Assembly (NCBI GenBank): GCA_021199255.1
Contig: JAJQIK010000036.1
Location: forward strand, 62,001 to 126,000
DNA: 64,000 bases
Direction of reading: 5' to 3'
Origin: Clostridiales bacterium
GTDB taxonomy: Bacteria; Bacillota; Clostridia; Lachnospirales; Lachnospiraceae
Part shown: positions 43,196 through 52,517 of the stretch, piece by piece
How positions within the stretch are numbered: position 1 is the first letter of the stretch
Layout of the letters: each line of letters starts with the position of its first letter
Program-made: the position numbers and the translations under genes
The notes under the pieces: generated by a model
Database searches by the model: none
The model's input: only the letters and a program-made list of their open reading frames with translations
What the model was told of the DNA's origin: nothing

Positions 43196-43756
43196 TTAAG
43201 GGTTGGGAGAAACAGAAAGGTTCATATTGCGGCAGACCTCGATGGAGACGCTTTGGGTCAGGGATTTTAAAATGGCGATAAACTGATCCGCCGGCATACA
43301 GTCGCTGCTCATTAGCCAGCGCTCGATGGCACAAAGGAAGCTGTCGGAAATAAAATCAATACACATCGGATGGACGTCGTCTTTGCCGATGATTTTCTGT
43401 AGATGGTCATGGAGCAGCGGCTGCAGGAACTCGCGGAAATGTTCCGAAAGGGAATTTTGTCCTTTTACTTTTAACGCTTTGCGGTAGAAATTTCTGTTTT
43501 CGTAGAAATAAAAGCATACCATCTCCAGAAAGCTCCATCTGTCGTCGGGGCTTTTCTGTACCAAAGCAATGAAATCCGTATCAAAAATCCAGTTCACCAG
43601 GTCATATTTATCCTTGAAATGATAATAAAAGCTTTTGCGGTTCATGCCGCATCTTTCGCAAATCTGCGCCACATTGACTTTTTCAAAAGAAGACTCTTCC
43701 AGCAATTCCCTCAGGGCAGCGGCCAACGCCTTTTTCGTTATGTTGGAATCAGCCAT
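43196..43756 (-). CDS. TetR/AcrR-family regulator
   Basis: A 186-residue regulator. The N-terminal helix-turn-helix is TKKALAAALRELLEESSFEK followed by VNVAQICERCGMNRKSFYYHFKDKYDLV, the YYHF-K-x-K-x-L end of the TetR motif. The C-terminal ligand domain (about 75-186) resembles the DhaS-like TetR subgroup. It probably controls the radical SAM pair, whose intergenic region has repeated TGGGACA half-sites. The ligand is unknown. Confidence 0.9.
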   Translation of the reverse strand: MADSNITKKALAAALRELLEESSFEKVNVAQICERCGMNRKSFYYHFKDKYDLVNWIFDTDFIALVQKSPDDRWSFLEMVCFYFYENRNFYRKALKVKGQNSLSEHFREFLQPLLHDHLQKIIGKDDVHPMCIDFISDSFLCAIERWLMSSDCMPADQFIAILKSLTQSVSIEVCRNMNLSVSPNP

Positions 43757-43877
43757 TGCAAATCCCTCCCTTATTTCGGAATATCATAGCAGAAAATCTG
43801 GCAATTTTCAACAGAGATTCTCCATGGTTCTTTTAAGCGTATCGAAAGTCCTGTTATCTGTTTTTTCTGAATCTGCA

Positions 43878-43905
43878 TAAGGATTAGCCCGCCGGATGCC
43901 GATAA
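43878..43905 (+). promoter_or_regulatory. Sigma-28 type promoter before the coiled-coil gene
   Basis: TAAG (43878-43881), a 16-base spacer and a perfect GCCGATAA (43898-43905), 24 bases before the start codon. Confidence 0.65.
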
Positions 43906-43929
43906 TGATAATAAGAGGGAGGCGGAATT

Positions 43930-44496
43930 ATGAAAATAGGAGAAGCGAGAACGACATACAACGCTTATTACGATCAACTGACCGCTCGTTATAAGGAATT
44001 GAAAAGTCAGGCGGAGCGTGAAAGCAGTCTGGGGAACACCGAGCAGGCGGGCGTGATTCTGGAATTGTCCGAAGAGGTGCTGGCGAAGCGGGAAGAGGTT
44101 GGACAGTTTGCGAGATTTGACCTGGTGGAACTGACGGCGGATATGGCGAATGAGATCCTTGCGCCGGAGCAGCAGGAAGCTGCCAGGAAGTATGCGCAGG
44201 ACATGGCCAAAATGATGGAAATAGCCAGAAGAATCGCCTCCGGCGCCTCAGTTCCTGCGGAGGACGAGAGAAAGCTGATGGAGTATAACGATAAGCTGTA
44301 TCAGGCGGTGAAGGCGGCTGCCCTGATGGCGAAGTCGGACAGGGAATATGATTCGCTGTGGGCGGATGAAGAGGAACTGGAGCATACCAGTATGGAAGAG
44401 ATAGAGCGGGAGATCGACGACACCGAACTGGATATGGAGCTTCCGGAAATTGACAGGAGTCTCCTGTCAGATGCGGCAGAGGCGTCGGGCGAATAA
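43930..44496 (+). CDS. Coiled-coil protein of the flagellar locus
   Basis: A 188-residue, highly charged, Ala/Glu-rich helical protein with no signal peptide or Cys (MKIGEARTTYNAYYDQLTARYKELKSQAE...). Most of it is predicted helix or coiled coil; the last 50 residues are very acidic. It is not a family I recognise. A good sigma-28 promoter, a GGGAGG ribosome binding site and its position before flgM put it in the late flagellar regulon, where helical proteins of this size are often export chaperones or substrates. Confidence 0.65.
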   Translation: MKIGEARTTYNAYYDQLTARYKELKSQAERESSLGNTEQAGVILELSEEVLAKREEVGQFARFDLVELTADMANEILAPEQQEAARKYAQDMAKMMEIARRIASGASVPAEDERKLMEYNDKLYQAVKAAALMAKSDREYDSLWADEEELEHTSMEEIEREIDDTELDMELPEIDRSLLSDAAEASGE

Positions 44497-44527
44497 AAAA
44501 GGAATCCAGAAAAAACAGGGTCTGCTC

Positions 44528-44554
44528 TAAAGTCTTTGCAAATTTATCCGATAC
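44528..44554 (+). promoter_or_regulatory. Sigma-28 promoter of the flgM operon
   Basis: TAAA (44528-44531), a 15-base spacer and TCCGATAC (44547-44554). FlgM being under the sigma factor it inhibits is the usual feedback design. Confidence 0.75.
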
Positions 44555-44629
44555 AAATAATAACAGTTCACAAAATTGAGGGTGGAGACTGTCAACAGAG
44601 GTTGACAGAGTAGAAAGGAGGAGTCCCAT

Positions 44630-44911
44630 ATGCGCATTGAAGCTTATACGCAGGTTCAGCAGTTATATAATGCCAAGAAGACCGCCAGGACACAGCAGTC
44701 ATCGAAGAAAGCGGCGTCTGATCAGATTCAGATATCCAGCTTTGGCAAGGATATCCAGACTGCCAAGAACGCCGTAGCGGCGGCAGATGACGTCAGGACG
44801 GAATTAACAGCTCCTCTCAAAGCGAGTATTGCCAACGGTACCTATCAGGTAAGCGGAGAAAGTTTTGCAGAGAGACTGATGCAGAAATATGAGGAAAATG
44901 AAAACTTATAG
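44630..44911 (+). CDS. flgM: Anti-sigma-28 factor FlgM
   Basis: A 93-residue small protein matching FlgM: an N-terminal MRIEAYTQVQQLYNAKK, the conserved DQIQISSFGKDIQTAKNA segment, and a C-terminal sigma-binding helix containing KASIANGTYQVSGESFAERL. FlgM holds sigma-28 inactive until the hook is finished and it is exported. AAAGGAGG precedes the start. First gene of the run flgM-flgN-flgK-flgK2-flgL-fliW-csrA. Confidence 0.92.
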   Translation: MRIEAYTQVQQLYNAKKTARTQQSSKKAASDQIQISSFGKDIQTAKNAVAAADDVRTELTAPLKASIANGTYQVSGESFAERLMQKYEENENL

Positions 44912-44935
44912 ACACAGTGAAGGCGAGGTTGTACA

Positions 44936-45454
44936 GTGGCGAGTTTAATGGAGACTTTGATCGAGGTTTTGGAACAGGAGAATCTGGAGTACGAGAATCT
45001 TTTCAATCTGTCCATGAAGAAAACGGCAGTCATTGTGTCTGAGGATTTAGAACAATTAGCGAAAATCACGGATGAGGAGCAAATCATAGTCAGCAGGATC
45101 AATCATCTGGATCATCAGAGGAATGAAACTGTGAATGATATTGCCAATGTGCTTAACAAGGATGTTGCCAAGCTGAAAATTGTAGATTTAATCAGAATGT
45201 TGGCGCCGAGGAAGGAAGAACAGGCCAGGCTTGCGGCTGTATTTGACAAGCTGCAGGCGAGTGTCCGCAATGTGAAGAGAGTCAACGAACAGAACCGGGA
45301 GTTGATTCAGAGCGCGCTGGATATGGTACAGTTCAACATGAATGTGGTTCAGTCCATGAACAAGGCGCCGGAGACGGCGAATTATAACAGGGGCGCGTAC
45401 AATACCGGCGATGTGATCGGTATGAGCAACAAAGCCTTTGACGCCAAGCAATAA
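44936..45454 (+). CDS. flgN: FlgN-family flagellar export chaperone
   Basis: A 172-residue helical protein of the FlgN family, the cytosolic chaperone for the hook-associated proteins FlgK and FlgL, whose genes follow. It starts with GTG (GCGAGG upstream), reading MASLMETLIEVLEQENLEYENLF, the first FlgN helix. The middle EEQIIVSRINHLDHQRNETVNDIA and the C-terminal NRELIQSALDMVQFNMNVV are the other helices. The last 30 residues are Asn/Tyr-rich and flexible, as usual. Confidence 0.88.
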   Translation: MASLMETLIEVLEQENLEYENLFNLSMKKTAVIVSEDLEQLAKITDEEQIIVSRINHLDHQRNETVNDIANVLNKDVAKLKIVDLIRMLAPRKEEQARLAAVFDKLQASVRNVKRVNEQNRELIQSALDMVQFNMNVVQSMNKAPETANYNRGAYNTGDVIGMSNKAFDAKQ

Positions 45455-45474
45455 TTGTTAAGGACGGTGGTGTA

Positions 45475-47115
45475 ATGTCATTATTTGGAAGCCTTTATGT
45501 AGGCGTATCAGGATTACAGACTTCAAACAACGCGCTGAATACCACGGCGCATAACATGTCAAACTTAGACACCGAAGGTTATACCAGACAGCAGGTGGCG
45601 CAGGGAACCAGATCTTATGTGACGATTTCCACCAGCAGTACCACCAGCTGGCAGCAGTTGGGTCTTGGTGTCAATTATTCCCAGACAAGACAGGTAAGAG
45701 ATTATTTTTTGGATTTAAACTACCGGCGCGAATCGGGGCGGAGCGCGTTCTACGACGTCTCCACCAGCGCGCTGGAGGAAATTGAATATATATTGGGCGA
45801 ATCGAACGAGGGCGAAGAATTTTCGGACGCGATTTCCAATCTCTGGACGGCAGTGGAGGAGCTAAGTAAGGATCCTACCAATTCCGTGAACCAGAATCTG
45901 TTCGTCACCCGCGCCTCTGAGTTCCTGACCAGAGCCAGCGCGGTTTATACCAGCCTGTGCGAATATCAGGATAATTTAAACGACGAAGTGCTTACGGACG
46001 TCAAGCTGATTAACAGCTACGCGCAGCAGATCGAGGCGCTGAATGAACAGATCGTAGCCATTGAGGCGGGCGGCGTGGAAAACGCCAACGACCTGAGGGA
46101 CCAGAGGAATTATCTGCTGGATGAGCTGGCTCAATTGGGCAGCATTTCCTATAGCGAGGATAATCTGGGATATGTCAGCGTGCAGTTTCAGGGCGTGGAT
46201 CTGGTAAAAGGCGGATTGGTCAATGAAATCGCGGTTTACACGGATCCGGAGACGGGCTTCTATACCCCCTATTGGGTGATCCTTGCCGATAAAAGCTATA
46301 ATTCGAAGGGCGAGCTGGTGGTTACGGAGGAGGGCATCTCGTCGGCCAAGGTGTTTAATCTGACACAGGAGATATCCTCCGAGCTGAACACCGATATCGG
46401 TTCCTTAAAAGCCGTTTTACTGGCCAGAGGAGACCACAGGGCTACCTATAATGATATCAACGATATCAATACCGACGGCGAGTATGAAGAAGGCTGGTAC
46501 GACACCAACATTTCCCAGTCCATCATTATGAATATACAGGCTGAATTTGATCAGCTCATTAACGCGGTCGTGACAAAGCTGAATTCCATTCTCTCGGACG
46601 CTGCGGACAGGGCTACCGCGCTCAATCCCGATTCTGAGTATCTCCGGGACGAAAACGGCGACGCCTACCAGCTCTTCCAGTTATCCGTGGAAGAGGGGGA
46701 CTGGACGGTCAGCAATATTGTGATTAATACAGAACTGCGGCAGAATCCTTCCCTGCTGACCTTCCGGCTGGACGACAGCTCGGAGGATCAGGAGACCATG
46801 GAGGCGCTGAAAGCGGCCTTTGAGGAGGAGATTTATACCCTGAATCCCAATGTAGAGACGCCGGTATGCTTTAAGGATTACTATAAGAATCTGGTATCCC
46901 AGGTGGCCAATTCAGGTTCCGTATACAGGGCGATCCAGTCCAGCCAGACCCTGACTACCGACGCCCTTGCCAATGCCAGGGAGCAGATCGTAGGCGTGTC
47001 CTCCGATGAGGAGCTGGAGAATATGATTAAGTTCCAGAACGCTTATAACGCTTCCAGCAGATATATTAACGTTGTGGACGAAATGCTGGAGCATTTGATT
47101 TCCAAGTTGGGATAG
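45475..47115 (+). CDS. flgK: Flagellar hook-associated protein 1 (FlgK), copy 1
   Basis: A 546-residue rod/hook-family protein forming the first hook-filament junction ring. The N-terminal FLHB signature is SLYVGVSGLQTSNNALNTTAHNMSNLDTEGYTRQ. The C-terminal D0 helices end NMIKFQNAYNASSRYINVVDEMLEHLI. The central variable domain contains the usual IVAIEAGGVENANDLRDQRNYLLDEL block. The length is typical for FlgK. It is followed 37 bases later by a second FlgK-type gene. Confidence 0.94.
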   Translation: MSLFGSLYVGVSGLQTSNNALNTTAHNMSNLDTEGYTRQQVAQGTRSYVTISTSSTTSWQQLGLGVNYSQTRQVRDYFLDLNYRRESGRSAFYDVSTSALEEIEYILGESNEGEEFSDAISNLWTAVEELSKDPTNSVNQNLFVTRASEFLTRASAVYTSLCEYQDNLNDEVLTDVKLINSYAQQIEALNEQIVAIEAGGVENANDLRDQRNYLLDELAQLGSISYSEDNLGYVSVQFQGVDLVKGGLVNEIAVYTDPETGFYTPYWVILADKSYNSKGELVVTEEGISSAKVFNLTQEISSELNTDIGSLKAVLLARGDHRATYNDINDINTDGEYEEGWYDTNISQSIIMNIQAEFDQLINAVVTKLNSILSDAADRATALNPDSEYLRDENGDAYQLFQLSVEEGDWTVSNIVINTELRQNPSLLTFRLDDSSEDQETMEALKAAFEEEIYTLNPNVETPVCFKDYYKNLVSQVANSGSVYRAIQSSQTLTTDALANAREQIVGVSSDEELENMIKFQNAYNASSRYINVVDEMLEHLISKLG

Positions 47116-47152
47116 ATGGAACAATCGGATTAGGGAAAGGATGTGATTCTTT

Positions 47153-49009
47153 ATGTCATCTACTTTTTTTGGCTTAACGATTGCGGCTTCAGGGCTCAGG
47201 GCAGCCAACGCCGCGTTGAATACGACGGCGAATAATATCAGCAATGTCAATACCGAGGGCTACAGCAGGCAGGAGGTCGTCCAGGAAGCGGCCAGCGCCC
47301 TGCGGGTATTCGCCACCTACGGCTGCGCCGGAGCCGGAGTCGATACGCTCGCCATCGAGCGTATCCGGGACAGCTTTTACGATACGAAGTACAGGGACAA
47401 TGAAACGAAGCTGGGCGAGTATGACGTGAAAGCTTATTACTGTAAAATGATAGAGGAATATCTGACGGACGACGGCACCACCGGCTTTAAATCGCTCTTT
47501 GACCAGTTGGAGACTACGCTGGAGGAAATCACCAAGAATGCCAGCAGTACTTCCACCAAGGCGCAGTTTATCTCCGCCGCCAAGAGCCTGACGGATTATT
47601 TCAATAATTTATACGGCGACTTACAGGATATGCAGTCGGATATCAATGATGAGATCAAGATTCGTGTGGACGAGATCAATTCCATCGCCCAGGAGCTGGC
47701 GACGATCAACAAACAGATCCTGACTATTGAGATCAGCGGAACTACCGCCAACGAGCTGCGGGATAAAAGGGATACTCTGATTGATCAGTTGTCGGCGGTT
47801 GTAGACGTTGAGGTGACGGAGACCGCGATTTGCGACCAGTCCGGCAACGAGACGGGAGCCTATCGGTGTATAGTCAGAATCGCCGGCGGGCAGACGCTGG
47901 TAGACCAGGACGATTACCGGCAGTTAGTCTGCACGGCGCGTACCGCAGAGGAGAAGGTCAACCAGACAGATGTGGACGGTTTATACGATATCAGTTGGGA
48001 CGACGGCCTGAGTTTCGGACTGTATAACGCTTCCATGGGGGGAGAGTTGTACGGGCTGATTCAGATGCGGGACGGCAATAACAGCGAATATTTTCAGGGG
48101 ACTACGACCGATGTGACCTATCTGGGAAGCACCAGCCTGGTGACGATCCAGACCACAGCCTCTTACCTGAGCGATATGAATAAATGTAGCCTGTCTGATA
48201 CGGGCGGCGTCATCAATATCGGAGACCAGTTGTATTATTATACGGACTGGACCTATGAGGGGGACGGCGTATATACCTTTACCATAGACAATGAGGCCAG
48301 CGACAAGGCCATTACGGCGTCCAAGAAGAACCAGACGGCGACCATCGGCGGTTCCGTGGATTATCAGGGGATTCCCTATTATATGTCCCAGATGAACGAG
48401 TGGCTCAGGGAGTTTGCCCAGAAGACCAATGAAATCTTTACAGAGGGTATTACGGAAGCGGATGAGGACGCGGGGATCCTTTTCACGGCTGAGTATGTGG
48501 CTGTGGACGGACAGTATACCGAGGACGAACTGAACGATTCCGCGCAGAACGGCAAGGGATATTATTATATGACCGCCGGTAATGTGGCGATTCTGGACGA
48601 ACTGCTTAAGGACGCTTCCCTGCTGGGGACGCGGGGCAGCATTTCCGACGGGGACGACGACAATGGGGAAGAGGTCGACGGTGTGGAACAGTGCACCCAG
48701 GTGACGAAGATGATCTCCATGATGAGCGATGTGAACCAGTTCAGCTTCCGGGGAAGGGACGCCAGCGGATTCCTGGAGTGCGTGCTTTCCGACGCGGCGT
48801 TAAACGCAAGCAACGCGGATACTTTTTACAGTATCTATTACAGTCTGGAGACCACGATTGAAAACCAGAGAACCTCTGTTTCCGGCGTAGACGAAGATGA
48901 GGAAGCGGTGAATCTGGTAAAATATCAAAATTCCTATACGCTGGCATCTAAGATGATTTCCGTATTAACGGAAGTGTATGACCGGTTGATTCTGGAGACA
49001 GGCGTATAA
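47153..49009 (+). CDS. Flagellar hook-associated protein 1-like (second FlgK)
   Basis: A 618-residue FlgK paralogue in tandem with the first. It shares the start IAASGLRAANAALNTTANNISNVNTEGYSRQ, the central ELRDKRDTLIDQL block and the end AVNLVKYQNSYTLASKMISVLTEVYDRLI. It is about 70 residues longer because of a larger surface domain. The two copies differ widely outside the ends, so this is an old duplication. Either two junction rings are built or the copies serve different filaments. Both should use FlgN. Confidence 0.92.
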   Translation: MSSTFFGLTIAASGLRAANAALNTTANNISNVNTEGYSRQEVVQEAASALRVFATYGCAGAGVDTLAIERIRDSFYDTKYRDNETKLGEYDVKAYYCKMIEEYLTDDGTTGFKSLFDQLETTLEEITKNASSTSTKAQFISAAKSLTDYFNNLYGDLQDMQSDINDEIKIRVDEINSIAQELATINKQILTIEISGTTANELRDKRDTLIDQLSAVVDVEVTETAICDQSGNETGAYRCIVRIAGGQTLVDQDDYRQLVCTARTAEEKVNQTDVDGLYDISWDDGLSFGLYNASMGGELYGLIQMRDGNNSEYFQGTTTDVTYLGSTSLVTIQTTASYLSDMNKCSLSDTGGVINIGDQLYYYTDWTYEGDGVYTFTIDNEASDKAITASKKNQTATIGGSVDYQGIPYYMSQMNEWLREFAQKTNEIFTEGITEADEDAGILFTAEYVAVDGQYTEDELNDSAQNGKGYYYMTAGNVAILDELLKDASLLGTRGSISDGDDDNGEEVDGVEQCTQVTKMISMMSDVNQFSFRGRDASGFLECVLSDAALNASNADTFYSIYYSLETTIENQRTSVSGVDEDEEAVNLVKYQNSYTLASKMISVLTEVYDRLILETGV

Positions 49010-49039
49010 CAGTTTAGTTGCGGAAGAGAGGTAGCAGAC

Positions 49040-50554
49040 ATGAGAATAACCAATAAGATCATGAGGAATAATTCTCTGTACAATATTAATCAGAATAAAA
49101 TATTAGAGGATAAGCTGACAAACCAGATGACCACCCAGAGTAAGATATCCAGACCCTCTGACGATCCGGTGGTGGCGATCCGCGCTCTCCGGCTCAGGAG
49201 CAATGTGACAACCGTGTCACAATATTATGACAAGAACGCGCCGGACGCGGAGCAGTGGATTTCTGTAACAGGAGACGCGCTGGATACGCTGGACGATGTG
49301 CTGAACGATTTATATGAGCAGGCGGGCACCGCTGCCAATAAGTATCTCACCTCGGACGACCTGCAGATTATCCTGACGCAGATGCAGTCTCTGACAGAGG
49401 AGTTTTATTCCAGCGGCAATGTGGATTACGCGGGGCGCTATGTGTTCTCAGGATACAGAACCGATACGGCCATTACCTTCTCCGACGAGGATATCGCGGA
49501 GATGCAGAAGCACCCCGTTACCTATGAGATTCAGGAGGATATCGCTTATTCTTCTATCAGCACCATCAATTATACGGATTATTCCGTGCTGACGGACGGT
49601 TTGCCTGCTGGTGCGACGGACAGCGAGTCCTATGAGCAGTACGTCACCAATACCAATCTGTACCGTTTCCGGCTGTCCTATGATAATCTGGATACTGCCG
49701 ACGCGGACGGCAATTCCCAGATCAGCATTACGGATCAGGACGGCAATGCATATGCGGTTACGGAATATGCCACGGCTGAGGAGGCCTATCGGGCGGTGGC
49801 GAACGGCACGGAAACCGGGATTGCCTATATCCCCTCTACCGGCGAGCTGGTGTTTAGCGAGGATTTTTATCAGAATAATTACAGCACAGGGGACAGCTTT
49901 CAGATTACCTATTCCAAATCGGACTGGGAAGAGGGAGATATCAACCCGGTGCATTACTTCCAGTGTACGAAGACCAATGACGACGGCAGCAAGATCGCCT
50001 ATAACACCGTCAGCCAGAATCAGGATATTTACTATGATGTGGGCTTCAATCAGCAGATTCAGGTCAATACGGTGGCAAACGAGGTCTTTACCCATGACGT
50101 CCAGAGGGATATGGATGACTTACAGTACTGCTTGCAGGAGCTGCAGGCGATAGAGACGGCGAAAAGCGATATTGAGGCCAAGCTGGAGGAGGCGGAAGAG
50201 GGCTCTGATGAATATGAGGATTTACAGAAACAGTTGGAGGCCGTAGAGAAAGCGGAAACCTATATCCGGGACAGTATTCAGACCAGCTTTGAGAATCAGA
50301 TTACCAAATACCAGCAGTATATGAACAGTACCAATGTGGCTATTACCAATAACGCCACCAGAGGCAGCAGGCTGGAACTGATTTCCACCCGCCTGATGAA
50401 TCAGAAGACGACCTTTAAAGAATTGCAGAGCAATAATGAAGATGTGGATATCTCGGAGATTGCCGTAGAGTTATCCAGCGCTGAGCTGACCTATCAGGCG
50501 GCATTGATGGCAACCAGCAAGATTATGCAGACGAACCTGATGAATTATATCTAA
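49040..50554 (+). CDS. flgL: Flagellar hook-associated protein 3 (FlgL)
   Basis: A 504-residue flagellin-like junction protein. The N-terminal D0/D1 reads MRITNKIMRNNSLYNINQNK, then SKISRPSDDPVVAIRALRLRSN. The C-terminal helix is SSAELTYQAALMATSKIMQTNLMNYI. It is far longer than the roughly 300 residues of enteric FlgL because of a central insertion (about 150-360) rich in Asp, Thr and Tyr, plus a coiled coil with Glu/Lys. Such inserts face outward. GAGAGG precedes the start. Confidence 0.94.
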   Translation: MRITNKIMRNNSLYNINQNKILEDKLTNQMTTQSKISRPSDDPVVAIRALRLRSNVTTVSQYYDKNAPDAEQWISVTGDALDTLDDVLNDLYEQAGTAANKYLTSDDLQIILTQMQSLTEEFYSSGNVDYAGRYVFSGYRTDTAITFSDEDIAEMQKHPVTYEIQEDIAYSSISTINYTDYSVLTDGLPAGATDSESYEQYVTNTNLYRFRLSYDNLDTADADGNSQISITDQDGNAYAVTEYATAEEAYRAVANGTETGIAYIPSTGELVFSEDFYQNNYSTGDSFQITYSKSDWEEGDINPVHYFQCTKTNDDGSKIAYNTVSQNQDIYYDVGFNQQIQVNTVANEVFTHDVQRDMDDLQYCLQELQAIETAKSDIEAKLEEAEEGSDEYEDLQKQLEAVEKAETYIRDSIQTSFENQITKYQQYMNSTNVAITNNATRGSRLELISTRLMNQKTTFKELQSNNEDVDISEIAVELSSAELTYQAALMATSKIMQTNLMNYI

Positions 50555-50571
50555 GAGAAGCGAGGACGAAT

Positions 50572-51033
50572 ATGGAGATAACAACGAAGGCCTTTGGCCA
50601 GATTACGATTGACGACGATAAGATTATCAATTTCCCGAAGGGCATCGTGGGCTTCCCGGATCTGACGGATTTCGCCCTGATTCATGATGTGGACAGGGGA
50701 ACGGACACGATTCACTGGCTGCAGTCGGTGCAGGAGCCCGCTTTTGCCATGCCGGTGATGGATCCGCTGCTGATATGCCCCGACTATAACCCGGAGGTGG
50801 ACGATGAACTGCTGCTTCATCTGGGGGAGATTCAGCCGGAAGAGCTGCTGGTGTTAGTCACGGTAACCGTGCCTAAGGATTTAACGAAGATGACTGTAAA
50901 TCTCAAGGGACCGATTGTGATTAACGCGGCGGAGAAAAAAGCAACTCAGGTAATTGTAGAGGGCGAACAGTATCAGGTGAAATTCCCGATTTACGAGATC
51001 CTTAACGCCAACAAGCAGAAAGCAGGTGAGTAG
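50572..51033 (+). CDS. fliW: Flagellar assembly factor FliW
   Basis: A 153-residue protein that binds flagellin and, when free, the translational regulator CsrA, relieving repression of flagellin mRNA. The family pattern INFPKGIVGFPDLTDFAL, LQSVQEPAFAMPVMDP and VTVPKDLTKMTVNLKGPIVIN is intact. The stop codon directly abuts the csrA start, so partner and target are made in a fixed ratio. Confidence 0.96.
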   Translation: MEITTKAFGQITIDDDKIINFPKGIVGFPDLTDFALIHDVDRGTDTIHWLQSVQEPAFAMPVMDPLLICPDYNPEVDDELLLHLGEIQPEELLVLVTVTVPKDLTKMTVNLKGPIVINAAEKKATQVIVEGEQYQVKFPIYEILNANKQKAGE

Positions 51034-51252
51034 ATGTTAGCTTTATCCAGAAAGAAGAATGAAGCCCTGGTGATTAATAACAATATTGAAGTTACAGTGC
51101 TGGAGATCAAAGGGGAGCAGGTGAAGCTTGGCATCAGCGCACCGCGGGAAGTGCCTGTGTACCGCAAGGAAGTGTATGTGCAGATTCAGGCTTCCAATCA
51201 GGAAGCTGTCAGCATGGACGGCATGGATGCCTTGAAAGAATTGTTAGGTTAA
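51034..51252 (+). CDS. csrA: Carbon storage regulator CsrA
   Basis: A 72-residue RNA-binding dimer that blocks ribosome binding sites with GGA motifs. MLALSRKKNEALVINNNIEVTVLEIKG is the start, and LGISAPREVPVYRKEVY holds the RNA-binding strand with the conserved Arg (APREV). In clostridia it represses flagellin translation under FliW control. A strong terminator follows at once. Confidence 0.96.
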   Translation: MLALSRKKNEALVINNNIEVTVLEIKGEQVKLGISAPREVPVYRKEVYVQIQASNQEAVSMDGMDALKELLG

Positions 51253-51255
51253 TGA

Positions 51256-51295
51256 AAACGCGGCTCTGTGATGTTCCTGTCACAGAGCCGCGTTT
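51256..51295. terminator. Strong bidirectional terminator after csrA
   Basis: AAACGCGGCTCTGTG (51256-51270) pairs perfectly with CACAGAGCCGCGTTT (51281-51295) over 15 bases with a 10-base loop. Its right arm also encodes the last residues and stop of the convergent glycosyltransferase gene. Confidence 0.9.
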
Positions 51296-52491
51296 AAAAT
51301 ACGTATCATTTCCGTCAGTCTCCGCTCGTAGGTGTGGTATCCGGCGACCTTCTCATAGCCGTTGACGGCGATTTCTGTCCGTTCTTCCTCGTGGGTCAGA
51401 TAGTAAGCGACCTTTTCCTCCAGCTCTTCCATGGATTCATAGGCTTCCAGATCTTTGCCGATTTCGAAATAATCGGGAAGCTCCGCCTGATAATTGGTCA
51501 ACAGGAAGCCTCCGCAGCCAAGGACGTCCCAGACCCGCAGGGAAAGACCTGTCTCAATGGGGCGCATGGTAATGTTTAAGTTAATTTTGCTGGCATGAAA
51601 AATCTTGGGCATTTCCGTCAGCGTCCTGGCGCCGCCCATGGAACGCGCTTTGGGAATGGGCGCAGAGTCGCTTCTGGTGTAGAGGGACACAGGGAAACGC
51701 TCCGCCAGCCTGTTCAGCGTCCGCTCCCGTTCTACGGCGGCCAGCTTCATGCCGATATACTGATGCGCTACCAGATAACGGTCGGTATCCATATAGGTGT
51801 CAGAGCTTCGGTAAAAATCAGGGTCGGCGTCCGCGATTTCCCTGACGACGCGGTCTGTCAGAAGCTCCGGGATAAAATTGCAGCCGTATACATGAAGCTG
51901 CGCCTCAATCAGTCCCTCCACAAAGCCCTGCGTGTACTCGGAAATTCCGGTATGGGGGGCGTCTGCGCCGCCTGTCCGCGGCAGCCGGTCATATCTGCAC
52001 TTTTCCGTATAAAGAGAGCCTACAAAGCTTACGTCGGCGCCGTATCGGGCGAAATCCTCTTCCGTCATATGCAGAACCACATCTTCCCAGCGCCTTACGT
52101 TGGTGGCGAGAGGAAGATAGAAGATACAGGAGGGATTCACGGGCCGGAAGAAATCATACTGGGCGCGGTCAAAGAGGAACACGCGGTTCCAGCGGTTTTT
52201 CAGCGCGTTGGAAAATAATTCCGGCACAGGGGAATCCACGCTCCAGCATACATAGGGTACCTGAAAACGCTCGCAGGTATAAGAAATCGCCGGAAAGAAA
52301 TTAATGCTGAATACAAACGCCAGAGGGCGCTTCATAAGCCATTCGGTGATTTTGGCGGCGCACTGTCTGGGAGTCACGGTCTTGTCCCGCATCTCCATTT
52401 CCTCTATGTGCACCGTAATGCCGAAGCCGGTCAGAACCTGTATGATGTCAGGCTCACAGATGCTGTTGTAGCGGTAAAATAAAATTTCCAT
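51280..52491 (-). CDS. CgeB-like glycosyltransferase (copy 1)
   Basis: A 403-residue GT-B fold protein of the CgeB/DUF3880 type. An N-terminal Rossmann half (MEILFYRYNSI, then VPYVCWSVDSP) is followed by FVGSLY and a C-terminal glycosyltransferase half. The shared block is SKINLNITMRPIETGLSLRVWDVLGCGGF, then a sugar-nucleotide-binding end with LEEKVAYYLTHEEER. Such proteins probably add sugars to surface structures. Two paralogues lie nearby and all surround flagellar filament genes, so flagellin or cap glycosylation is likely. This copy is the most divergent and reads leftward from its own sigma-A promoter. Confidence 0.82.
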   Translation of the reverse strand: MEILFYRYNSICEPDIIQVLTGFGITVHIEEMEMRDKTVTPRQCAAKITEWLMKRPLAFVFSINFFPAISYTCERFQVPYVCWSVDSPVPELFSNALKNRWNRVFLFDRAQYDFFRPVNPSCIFYLPLATNVRRWEDVVLHMTEEDFARYGADVSFVGSLYTEKCRYDRLPRTGGADAPHTGISEYTQGFVEGLIEAQLHVYGCNFIPELLTDRVVREIADADPDFYRSSDTYMDTDRYLVAHQYIGMKLAAVERERTLNRLAERFPVSLYTRSDSAPIPKARSMGGARTLTEMPKIFHASKINLNITMRPIETGLSLRVWDVLGCGGFLLTNYQAELPDYFEIGKDLEAYESMEELEEKVAYYLTHEEERTEIAVNGYEKVAGYHTYERRLTEMIRILNAAL

Positions 52492-52517
52492 AGGTGTGGA
52501 TTCCTTTCCGTGTCTTT

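Noticed and set aside
46285..46292. CCGATAA strings inside flgK (46285) and fliD (55569, 56445) as sigma-28 promoters
   Set aside because: At the required 15-base distance upstream they have CCCC, TCAG and GGAC, none resembling TAAA. They are chance coding sequence.
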